This document shows positions 29,998-38,430 of a stretch of 45,722 bases of DNA, piece after piece (within the stretch, counting starts at the first letter, position 1; each line of letters opens with the position of its first letter). Under the pieces are notes generated by a model that ran no database searches, was not told the origin of the DNA, and saw only the letters and a list, made by a program, of their open reading frames with translations. Both the position numbers and the translations under genes were made by a program. The stretch is from Gracilaria domingensis (lineage: Eukaryota; Rhodophyta; Florideophyceae; Gracilariales; Gracilariaceae): contig VCMS01000465.1 in NCBI GenBank assembly GCA_022539475.1, forward strand, positions 1 to 45,722, read 5' to 3'.

Positions 29998-30056
29998 GTT
30001 GAACAGCTATTGCAGTGAAAGGTGTATATCAACAATACGCTCGCTCTGGACGATAC

Positions 30057-30149
30057 AACAACGGAGGCGAGCCTTTAAAAGGCGACTTACGCTGGGCACC
30101 CCCGCTTTCGGCAGCTCCTCCCAGCGCACTGCCAGTCTCGTCCGTGTCC
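30057..30149 (-). promoter_or_regulatory. Core promoter of the ParB-like gene (inverted-repeat copy 1)
   Basis: This 93-bp segment is the reverse complement of 30849-30941 with a single mismatch. Read on the minus strand it has GC-rich upstream sequence, TTTTAAAGG as a TATA-like element near 30074-30081, and then GCTCGCCTCCGTTGTT, 60-75 bp before the start codon. Confidence 0.65.
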
Positions 30150-30423
30150 TGTCCGTGGCCGCTCGCACACTGATTGTACGCTTTAGAGTCGTGGAGTTCG
30201 CGCAATGATGACTCACGCGAGCAATGGTCGCGTTCTCTAATCATGCTCTTCAAATGCTTTGCATAGTAGTCAAGAGTACACTCATTCACTTCCATGTACA
30301 GCCTACTCCCGCCAATACACGTGGACAGCGGCGCCAACGTACCGGCGGCCGGGTGTAGCGAAATCACTGCGCGGCGGCGTGTTTTGGGAGGTCCCGGGAA
30401 GGCACCGGAATGTGGCCAGAACG

Positions 30424-30495
30424 TGCCCGCGGGCGGGGGGGTCGGTCGTGTTAGGGTAGGTACCCTAACACGACCGGACCCCCCCGCCCGCGGGC
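30424..30495. repeat. GC-rich hairpin 1 in the control region
   Basis: GGTCGTGTTAGGGTA, two bases, then its exact reverse complement. Outside this lie G-run/C-run arms and GCCCGCGGGC. The stem is about 35 bp with one bulge. Confidence 0.85.
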
Positions 30496-30531
30496 ATAAA
30501 ATCGCACATTTTTCAAAAAATCGCCCAAAAC

Positions 30532-30606
30532 GTGCCCGCGGGCGGGGGGGGTCGGTCGTGTTAGGGTACCTACCCTAACACGACCGACCCCCCCCGCCGC
30601 GGGCAC
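30532..30606. repeat. GC-rich hairpin 2 in the control region
   Basis: Same design as hairpin 1, with CC instead of GG at its centre, as expected for the mirror copy. Each hairpin contains TTAGGG and CCCTAA once per arm; these single hexamers are not a telomere repeat. Confidence 0.85.
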
Positions 30607-30796
30607 GTTCTGGCCACATTCCGGCGCCTTCCGGAGACCTCCCAAAACACTCCTCCCGGCACTTCCGGCAGTGATTTCGCTGCACACGCCGTACACATAT
30701 ATCAAACTAGAGAAAACTAGCGCTTCACACCCACTTGATCCGCGACTTTTAGCACAATACGGGACCGTTGCAATAGCTCCGAATCGCGACGTGGCC

Positions 30797-30838
30797 GACA
30801 CGCGACGCTATCGCTCCGACACGCGACGCTATCGCTCC
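30797..30838. repeat. 21-bp tandem duplication
   Basis: GACACGCGACGCTATCGCTC plus one C occurs twice in a row (30797-30817, 30818-30838), just upstream of the methyltransferase-SET core promoter. There is no counterpart on the ParB side, so it could modulate only this gene. Confidence 0.8.
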
Positions 30839-30848
30839 GAGCGGACAC

Positions 30849-30941
30849 GGACACGGACGAGACTGGCAGTGCGCTGGGAGGAGCTGCCGAAAGCGGGGGT
30901 GCCCAGCGTAAGTCGCCATTTAAAGGCTCGCCTCCGTTGTT
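30849..30941 (+). promoter_or_regulatory. Core promoter of the methyltransferase-SET gene (inverted-repeat copy 2)
   Basis: Same 93-bp element as 30057-30149 with ATTTAAAGG as the TATA-like part (about 30918-30926), ending 12 bp before the start codon. Two divergent genes with the same core promoter should be expressed together. Confidence 0.65.
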
Positions 30942-30953
30942 TGCGCTGAAGCG

Positions 30954-33900
30954 ATGGATTCCACCGATGTTGGAGAGGAGATACATCCTATCGACATGAG
31001 TGCTCCGCCTCCGGCGTTCCATGCATATGTCAGACTTTTCTTGGTTCTTCGCGATGCTTTGGCAAACAGCGATGGAGGCCCTGATCGGCCACGGGACGTG
31101 GGGTTTAGAGGGTTAATAGAGTTCTGCGCCGAGAACTATAAGGATATTCCGGAGGCAAGGAAGATGTTTGAGGAGGCCACTAACTCCAAGAACCTGCAGA
31201 ACTTGACACTGCAACAGCTGCGAAAGAGTGTTGTGAATAACAAACCTGTGGAACAGCGATATCTTGTAACGAAGCTTCTTGACAAGAAGGACGGGGATGA
31301 GGACCAGAGACTGCGCGATTTTTTCCTTCTCTCTATGGATATGGGTATATACCTACCGGTGCGATGCCTGGTTGGTTATTTCATGACCAGGAGAAAGCAG
31401 GTTCTGAAGACGACAGTGTTCATCCCACCAACAGCTGTGAACCCATTTGAGGTCGTTATATACTTATCATACCTCGGCCACATAATGGGAGAGAACGACA
31501 ACATCCGAATGATGAAGAAGAAACAACCGAAAAAGAAACGAAAAGTGAACCATGCACCATCTGTGTACATACCCACTTTTACGTCGTTCTCCAAAGACAA
31601 CTGTGATCGACTGGGATTCGCTATCAGTGAGGTCGTATGGGCATGGAGTTGTTTTGCGGCTCATCTTGGATACACGAACGTTCAGCACATGGTGAAACCA
31701 TACATTTACATGAATATGCAGACGTTGAAGTATACAGCGCTAGAGACACGGGAGTCTGGTTATGCCCCGCCGAGCCAGAGTACTCGATTCAACACAAAGG
31801 ATGTGCCACAGAGCAGTACTAGTGGATCGGTGGAGACCTTGAGTGATGAATGCGATACAAACCTGCGAATACTGGCTAAGGAGTTTTTGACAGACCTCGA
31901 AACCATATGCACCCACGATAGCCTCTATAGCTTACGGGTTGATCAGATGAGGAACTGGATAGAGTTTTCGGAGATACGGATGGATACCGTATCTAGCTCT
32001 GACTCCGGTGAGTTGCCTGCTCGATTTCAGAAGTTTTCGGAGTTGCTATGGAAACCGATACAGGATATGCGTCATGCGGCAGGGTTCCATGTCGGCATTC
32101 ACGCGAAACCTGATATTGAACTGACGAAAACCCCTAAAACTTCCGGTAATGCCGAACCTTCTTCGACCAAGTCTGCCCCACCCCCACCTCGTCGAGAGTA
32201 TATGAACCTCGTGAGCTCCGATAGCGACGAGTTCGAGAAGCCGGTGAATCTTGCGGAGCATGAATCTCGGGTTGCCGGTTACAACATCCAAAAGACTGGT
32301 ATTGAGCCGCCCATGAAGGGGATATCCAGTCTCCTTCGAATGAATATGGACAAGGTGTGGAAGGGGATGAGAAAGTCACACTTTGTAGCGTACAACTGTG
32401 ACATGAAGGACCTGAGGCACACACACGAAACGTTTGTGAATCAGAGTGAGATTTTATGGGGTGAGGCACAGCTTGTCCTAACAGACCCTCCCTTTAACAC
32501 TCGAAGGAAGAGGAACAAACGGAATAGTGGTCACGATGTCTTCAGTGAGGAAGACATGATCCGTACGGCTGACTTAATAAGTTCCGCGCTTCGGTCAGGT
32601 GGGCACTTCATTATATTCTGTGCCATGGCACAGTTTCATGTGTGGCACAGGATACTTTCGGAAACGGCGAGTACGAAAGATGAAGCTGGAAGCGAAGGTA
32701 AACCAGAACTCATGCCTTCGTTTAAAGTGGATGCGAATCCACTGGTGTTCATCCGGGATCGCAGTAATGTTGGAGGGAATCCACGGAAGTTTGGGATACA
32801 GCCCGTAACGGAGTACGCCGTTCATGGGGTGAAGCGTGGATTGCGACCATCGGAGGAAGCCAGTCTTACTCCATTTGAGGAGAACAATTTCATTCCTTCC
32901 ACTTTCCCGGCTAACAGGAATGTAATTGACCGGGTGCCCAAACCGAGGGCGGGGGAGTGGTTGACATGGAAGGTACATGAGCCAGGTAGTTCAGTACCAG
33001 GTGGGCAGTACATAAGACCGGAGCAGAAGTCGAGGGAGTTGATGAAGGAGTTGATATGTCGCTTCACAAGACCGGGTGATCTTGTCATGGACATGTTCGC
33101 GGGAACTTTTTCTACGGGTATGGCGTGCCTATCGCTGACAAAGCATAGGAAGTTCTTGGGGTGCGAGAAGAATAGGCCATGTTTCAGCCATGCGAAGCAC
33201 CATCTAACGACTCTTATGGCCGAAGTTATTCGCGGGGGGAAGAATGACATCCTGGTTGAACAGGAGGTGGTGGATGCGGCTTCAACGACCTATGAACGGG
33301 TTCCACATCGGGACCGAGGTCGGCTTGAATGGGAGGCTCCATTTGGTTACCCCCAGTACCAAGTGATGCCTGGACATATTACTCAGTTCCTAGGAAGATA
33401 CTGGAAGGACTGGGACTTTGTCGAGAAGTGTGGACAGCGTACTGTAGATCTTTGGGAGGGGAAGTACCGAGGAGCTCTGAATCTTATGGATATGCATATG
33501 CTGTTGACTGTTGAAGCCAATCGCTATCGCTTACATATAGCATCTTCTAAGATTCGACATCCCCGTGCTGGTATGGGGGTGTTCACGGAACATAAGATAT
33601 TGGCTGGGGAAACTATCTGTCATTTCTATGGAACTTTGGTATACACGGATCTGACGAACCGGAAGGAAAGACACTTAACGTATGGAAGTGGCTGTCTCGG
33701 AGCAACTCCAGTGCGGTACAAGTTGTTTTCTATGATGGTCACTGTGACTGGTACGGAGTTTCTGCACCTGAGGAACAGACCAGGACAGGCTCAGGATAGA
33801 AAGGAGAGCGAAGTCTACATTGTCCCGGCGCCTTTTTGTATCGGGGGCTACATTAACGACGCCGGATATCATGCCGGGGATCCCGATTTATCGGAGCCCC

Positions 33901-34091
33901 GGTCAAACAGGACTCGAAGTGCCAATGTGCAGGTGGTGGAAGCGAAGTCCGTGATACAGTTCAAGTCAGACCTTTCTAACTATGCTCTACTTCGTTGTAG
34001 AGCAGTAAGAGATATTGAGAGGGGCGAAGAGTTGTATTTCAACTACGGAGAGCAGTACGCCTGGGACTGGGCTCTGACATTGGAGCAATAG
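30954..34091 (+). CDS. DNA amino-methyltransferase fused to a SET domain
   Basis: An intact 1045-codon frame from ATG 30954. Residues 1-480 form a domain of unknown family with an exact PKKKRKV nuclear-localisation motif at 192-198. The DNA methyltransferase spans about 500-770: motif IV TDPPF (DPPF 511-514) comes first, then FIIFCAMAQFHVWH, and at 711-722 motif I VMDMFAGTFSTG. This is the beta-class order (IV before I) of CcrM-like N6-adenine and N4-cytosine enzymes; DPPF slightly favours adenine. A SET domain is C-terminal: RAGMGVFTEHKILAGETICH (about 871 on), YINDA, NVQVVEA, and RDIERGEELYFNYGEQYAW (to about 1036), typical of lysine methyltransferases. One nuclear protein could therefore mark both DNA and a histone. 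Gene X follows after 248 bp. No frame damage is seen. Confidence 0.82.
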   Translation: MDSTDVGEEIHPIDMSAPPPAFHAYVRLFLVLRDALANSDGGPDRPRDVGFRGLIEFCAENYKDIPEARKMFEEATNSKNLQNLTLQQLRKSVVNNKPVEQRYLVTKLLDKKDGDEDQRLRDFFLLSMDMGIYLPVRCLVGYFMTRRKQVLKTTVFIPPTAVNPFEVVIYLSYLGHIMGENDNIRMMKKKQPKKKRKVNHAPSVYIPTFTSFSKDNCDRLGFAISEVVWAWSCFAAHLGYTNVQHMVKPYIYMNMQTLKYTALETRESGYAPPSQSTRFNTKDVPQSSTSGSVETLSDECDTNLRILAKEFLTDLETICTHDSLYSLRVDQMRNWIEFSEIRMDTVSSSDSGELPARFQKFSELLWKPIQDMRHAAGFHVGIHAKPDIELTKTPKTSGNAEPSSTKSAPPPPRREYMNLVSSDSDEFEKPVNLAEHESRVAGYNIQKTGIEPPMKGISSLLRMNMDKVWKGMRKSHFVAYNCDMKDLRHTHETFVNQSEILWGEAQLVLTDPPFNTRRKRNKRNSGHDVFSEEDMIRTADLISSALRSGGHFIIFCAMAQFHVWHRILSETASTKDEAGSEGKPELMPSFKVDANPLVFIRDRSNVGGNPRKFGIQPVTEYAVHGVKRGLRPSEEASLTPFEENNFIPSTFPANRNVIDRVPKPRAGEWLTWKVHEPGSSVPGGQYIRPEQKSRELMKELICRFTRPGDLVMDMFAGTFSTGMACLSLTKHRKFLGCEKNRPCFSHAKHHLTTLMAEVIRGGKNDILVEQEVVDAASTTYERVPHRDRGRLEWEAPFGYPQYQVMPGHITQFLGRYWKDWDFVEKCGQRTVDLWEGKYRGALNLMDMHMLLTVEANRYRLHIASSKIRHPRAGMGVFTEHKILAGETICHFYGTLVYTDLTNRKERHLTYGSGCLGATPVRYKLFSMMVTVTGTEFLHLRNRPGQAQDRKESEVYIVPAPFCIGGYINDAGYHAGDPDLSEPRSNRTRSANVQVVEAKSVIQFKSDLSNYALLRCRAVRDIERGEELYFNYGEQYAWDWALTLEQ

Positions 34092-34339
34092 ATGAGTTCA
34101 GTAGCGAATAGAAAGTAAATATGCTTGTGAGTGTTGCAGCTGCCTGCAATACGCGTTGTTGTACATGTACACTGGAGCTCTTCATCTGTAACGGCGATAT
34201 TTGCGACCCATTGGGCACCTCAAATTCCTAAAAAGCAGGAACTGCGGAGTCTCCCGGAATATCTGAACCATGCACCCCCCCCCCACCCCCTCCCCCCTCC
34301 CCAACAATTTCGTTTCATTACCCTGTTTATCTCCACAAC
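34092..34339 (+). other. Spacer between methyltransferase-SET and X (right copy)
   Basis: 248 bp matching the left copy except for an expanded C-rich run at about 34274-34300. It probably holds polyadenylation signals and the X promoter. There is no gene. Confidence 0.5.
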
Positions 34340-35920
34340 ATGGGTATAACGCCGAGAAAGCGAAATAGTACGCAGCGGAACAAGAGTGGACAGAAGAAGA
34401 GAAGAGCATCGGATGATACGAATCAGGCTACAAGCACCGCACTTCCTAAACGGAAGTCGTCCTCGACGAAGGAGAGAGTCAGTGGGCGTCCTTCTACAGG
34501 ACTCTCTCGCCCATCTCGCAGCGGAGCGTCTTCCGGGATTGCGTCAAGAATTCGTGGATCAGCGAACGATGTCGTGCCGTCAACTGCCGATAATGCAAAT
34601 CGTGCATCTGTCTCTGCTCCTCAAGAAGATGAGGTAACTCGGCCCAGCGGGTCAGGACAGGAGGGCATGACAACTGGAACCGAAGAGGTTCGTATGACAC
34701 CAAAACCTTCATGTCCCCGGCCGATATCGAAGACCGGAGCTACTGGGGCGCGGGTTACGCCGCCCAGTGGATCTGGACAACAAGGGACAATGACGAGAAG
34801 TCGTGAGAGCCCTAGTATATTAAGATCGTCACGTCCATCCCTGTCTTCTAGAACTGGGGCCGCTATGAATCGTATCATGCCTCGCAATGGGTCCGGACAA
34901 GGAGAAAGACAATAAGAAATCGAGAGACAACTGATAGACGAGTTACTTTTCGACCTTCCCCTCTTTCCAGAACGGGGGCCGTTGCAGCTCGTACGAGGCC
35001 CAATTCATCTGATATACCATGCCATGGAGGAGGACAGATACAGGAGTTGGAGCTCGGAGCCGTGGACACAGAACGCCTGCAGCCTCTCGTGTCTAAGGCT
35101 ATGGCACATGAGGATAGTTCCGATAACGAAATAACACCGAATCCTGCGGCATTACCGGGGCATGTCGCCGAAGAAGCTAGGGAAATAACGGAAGATATCC
35201 AAACTGGTGTGAATTCAAGCTCTATGAACAGACCTGATCTTTTAAATGAACTGAATTGCTTGAAAGAAAAGGTTAAGACGCTACAAGAGGACTTGATGGT
35301 TCGGGGAATTCTAGTGAAGGTCGCCCAAGAGCAGAGTACGGCTTTGAAAAAGAGGCTTGAAGAGAAGGATCTAGTCATTGAAGGGCTAAGAGGGGCACTG
35401 AAACAGGAGGGAGATAGGAGTACACGTGCTGGTGAACCTGGGCAGACAGGTCGAAAGAAGCATAAAATTGAGGTGTGCGACGAGTTTCGAGGGGTTGCTC
35501 GAGCAGTGTATCACAACATGCTGACGTGGGCAAGGAGAGAAACAAGTGAGCTATGGCTCGAAGGTGAGTCGCTCACCCGAAATTGGGGTAACCGTGCCGA
35601 GAAGGTGGAAGACGCAACTGAGAGTGGGGAAGGGCTTATTGAGCCGGAGGAAGGTGGTTCATACATGGTTCTTAAAAAACCCGTGGAGCTCTTGGCCAGT
35701 TTTGGCATGTTCACACCTTCGGTAGAGGGGGGGCCAGATGCTTTGCTGAAGAAAATGGTTGAAAGCGAGTTGAAGGAGTTGAGCTGGGAAGGTATTAGAA
35801 AAGCATCTCTTACCGACAGGTGTATACTGGAACTTTGTGCAGATATGTGCCTTAGGCAGAGAATGCGGCAGACCATGAGTGACGTCGTGGGCGTTCGTAA
35901 GAGAAATACGAGGGATAAAC
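34340..35920 (+). pseudogene. Gene X, right copy (coiled-coil protein), interrupted by retroelement C
   Basis: ATG 34340 gives the same basic Ser/Arg-rich N-terminus as the left copy. Loss of one G near 34901 relative to the left copy shifts the frame and stops it at 34915. The coiled-coil and middle part read on in another frame from about 35000 (ELELGAVDTERLQPLVSK) through KKRLEEKDLVIEGLRGALKQ to VVGVRKRNTRDKL at 35920, where the LTR of element C begins. The missing C-terminal ~250 residues should lie beyond the far end of element C, outside the window. Apart from that one-base loss and the insertion it looks better preserved than the left copy. Confidence 0.72.
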
Positions 35921-36663
35921 TGTGGTGCAAAACCCTCGACGGGAAAACAGCAAACCGCGTCGCGGACGAGCACCTCAGGGTGTTCAGGCCCTGCTCCCTG
36001 TGAAGGGCAGTCGAGCGGCAGAACCCTCCGATAGGGCCAACACGAGCCGGGTGTAAATCCGAGTGGCCCCGATCTGGGCGTGCAGTCGGAGGTAGAAGGG
36101 GTAGAATCGGCGTAGGTATCCGGATGGTTCCGGCGAGCCACAGCGAGTGGGGGTATCCAGCCCAACGGTATGGGACGACAAAAGATCAACAAACGAGCCG
36201 CACTGCGGAGCACTGACTCGCGATAAGCGGGAAAACTCCCGAGACAAATAAAACAAACCTACAATGTAGGGCAGAGTAGCGAAAGCCGTAAGACGGAAAT
36301 GAAAACAATAAAATAGATAAGAAAAGTGCCGTGACGACGGATTAGTACTCCTCAGGGACGGAGGTTGGTTGATCAGCCCGGAATTGCGGCGGTATTCCCC
36401 AGGATGGGGCTGGTGACCGTGCGCAAGCGGCAAGAAGATCAGAGCCAAAGGCCTCGTTGAGGTTTACTGAGTGAAGCTGGCGCGCAGTCGGCAGCCCTAA
36501 GTACTGTGGAGGCCGAGGCGTGCCAGTGTAAATTCCTAAAATATTAGGCAAAATAAATTACTAATTCTAAGAAATGTGCCAGCAGGCCGGGGTCCGGCAA
36601 TGGACACCCGGTGCATAATATGCACTGTAAAATGCGCATAATATTGGCGCAATTTGCACTACA
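35921..36663 (-). repeat. 3' LTR of element C (743 bp)
   Basis: Read on the minus strand it starts TGTAGTGCAAA at 36663 and ends TTTGCACCACA at 35921. It matches the 5' LTR of element B throughout with scattered differences. A polypurine tract lies right upstream, so it is the 3' LTR and not a solo LTR. Confidence 0.88.
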
Positions 36664-36675
36664 TCTCCCCCTCCT
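36664..36675 (-). promoter_or_regulatory. Polypurine tract of element C
   Basis: On the minus strand GAGGAGGGGGAGA abuts the 3' LTR with no spacer. It is the presumed plus-strand primer. Confidence 0.78.
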
Positions 36676-36699
36676 CAGGACGAGGCACAACGCGCAAAG

Positions 36700-38187
36700 A
36701 TGCGGTTGACGAGCCCGGAACCCGGCAATCCATCCTCGCAAGCCGAACTCCTCGGTCGAATCGTCCCAGATCCCCCAGGGGGCTTCTCGCGTAGGGCAGT
36801 GACCACGAGCCTCCTTGTCGAGGTGTCGACAACGTCAACGACGGGTCCGGACTGCCCGCAGGTTTCTCAGGTCGTTCGCGAAAATTCCCAGTGTTGGGCT
36901 CCCCTTCCGCATCCTAGCGGCTGTACGTGTCTCCTACACAAGCGACAATGAGTCCTACATCCTCCTCAGAGAGGCTCCCGTCCACGACGGTGGGCGTCAT
37001 TGGGCGAAAATCCCCGACTGATATCGGCTACAGTACGTCCTTCACCAGTTTCGGCACTTCCGAGTTTTCGGCTTGCCGTCAAGTACGGAGCAAACCGGCT
37101 AGTCGGATATTTCTCCTGCGTCGTACAAGACGATCGAGCCCAAAAAAGTTGGATTTGAAGACCGGGAAGTGCCTCAAACGAGGTCGTTTCGGTTCAGGTA
37201 TGCTGTAAACAACCGAAATTCGGCAAACTGACCATCTCCGCTGAGCGGCTTGAACGATACCCGAACTCGGCATTCCCTCGCATTCCTTGTAGCCCTGCCA
37301 AATCTCTATTTGGATGGCAGTTTCCGTCTCAATCCGCTGCCGCGTTGCGGAGATAGCGCTGTCCCAAGTTGTGCTAAAAACAGCCTGACAGGGGGTGTTT
37401 TCGCGAGCGCCATAACTCCACAACCGTTGAAGACAGCAATAAGCCATTCAACTCAAGTTTAAGTCTCTCTAGGTAGAGTCAATGTACGCCGAAAAATCGG
37501 AATTTGCTCCCGATTAAGTGGGTCAAACGCGATCGTTCCAGTTCGGACATCCCAAAAGGGCAAGTTGATTGACCGACCGAGATGAGTTCAGAACTTCGCG
37601 TCCAGCCTTCCCCCAAGGAAAGGGATCTCCCAGAGGCGCTTCGTACCATCCAAAGAGTTGGTCTAGCGATGCCGAGATCTTCGGGAATGCCGTGTGACGG
37701 ATAGAGCACATGTCCGATCCAGCGTACTGGAAGTACTGTAGTGCTCAAACCTTCGTCACAAATGAAGGCGTACCGTCAACAAACGGACTTCGAAAATGGC
37801 GTAGAACGGTTCAAAAGATGCCAGACACCCATGAGCGTTCATATAACTCAAGAACACTGGGCTATGAAACCGTGAAAAGCGAGAACGGTCGAGAGCAATT
37901 TTCCAGTAATGGCGAATGTAAATCCGTCTTTGCGGCAAAGAAACCGACGGGACTCGGCACTGTGCGATATGTATTGGCACCAGAAGGTGGTATAGATGAT
38001 GGGGCATGACCAGGATAGTAGTGGTAATTCATCCAGCCGTTGCCGGCTTGGCTCAAAATTTCTCTTCTGCTCTCCCCTTCTCAGTGGGCAATACCTCATT
38101 CAAGGTTGTTGCGAATGACCCGCGAGAGAGAGGCTAGCCTTCCGCAGTGAGCGGCTGTAGAATCATAACTTCATAGTCTTCATTCCA
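36700..38187 (+). pseudogene. Degenerate antisense coding remnants between pol and 3' LTR of element C
   Basis: As in element A, an ATG (36700) lies about 36 bp inside the 3' LTR on the strand opposite to pol. Frames here are short, but from about 36880 one frame reads like coding sequence broken by several stops (for example SYILLREAPVHDGGRHWAKI, later SFRFRYAVNNRNSAN, then LNDTRTRHSLAFLVALPNLY). A 100-codon frame at 37710-38009 begins MSDPAYWKYCSAQTF. I see no clear match to the antisense ORF of element A and no known domain. It may be a decayed accessory ORF or only non-coding DNA. Confidence 0.3.
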
Positions 38188-38430
38188 GTGTCCTGGCTTC
38201 TTTTCCTTCTTCTAGGCTTCTTTCTTCTTCTTCTTCTCCACTGTAAAGTGGCTTCCGCGTTTCGCGGCGTGTATTGTCAGCGCAAAGCTGTCCGCGTAGG
38301 GCGGCTTGGTGCTCTCAACTTAACTTGGTTGCATCCGCTTGACGCGGCATATTCTTGCGTAATGCAATATTGTCCGCATGAGGCGGCATATTCCGTCTGG
38401 GACGGCTGTGCTCAATAGAGACGTGGGTGG
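38188..38430 (-). other. Purine tract and micro-hairpins downstream of pol C
   Basis: On the minus strand 38188-38240 is almost purely purine (GAAGAAGAAG-type), a possible second PPT-like tract. It is followed toward pol by short inverted repeats CCGCG-TTT-CGCGG, CCGC-GTAGG-GCGG, CCGC-TTGAC-GCGG, CCGC-ATGAG-GCGG and CCGTC-TGG-GACGG. There is no gene. Confidence 0.5.

Larger units (their letters stand above)
30353..30684. repeat. Large inverted repeat centred between the divergent genes
   Basis: The arms 30353-30496 and 30531-30684 mirror each other: each has a GCGAAATCACTGC start, GTGTTTTGGGAGGT, GGAATGTGGCCAGAACGTGC and then a hairpin. About 34 AT-rich bases (30497-30530) separate the arms. 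The repeat is imperfect, mainly in the outer ~60 bp. Confidence 0.85.
19172..35920. mobile_element. Block of two inverted copies of a putative large DNA transposon with epigenetic cargo
   Basis: Left unit: transposase (plus), X (minus) and the methyltransferase-SET relic (minus), running into the N gap. Right unit: ParB-like gene (minus), palindromic control region, intact methyltransferase-SET (plus) and X (plus), cut at 35920 by retroelement C. The shared module has the same gene order and spacing in both units, and the transposase and X overlap by their stop codons, which suggests one mobile unit. Element ends and target-site duplications were not found, so the borders are only those of the genes. 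That the unit is a transposon is inference. Confidence 0.5.
32458..35920 (+). repeat. Right arm of the inverted duplication
   Basis: Mirror copy of 23154-26546, carrying the second half of the methyltransferase-SET gene, the spacer and X. It ends where element C is inserted. The N-terminal half of the methyltransferase gene (30954-32457) has no partner in the left unit because the gap begins there. Confidence 0.88.

Noticed and set aside
30424..30606. Telomere repeat (TTAGGG) patch
   Set aside because: The hexamer occurs only once per hairpin arm and never in tandem.
35921..36663. Solo LTR
   Set aside because: A polypurine tract and the complete pol of element C follow directly in the right orientation, so it is the 3' LTR of a full element.
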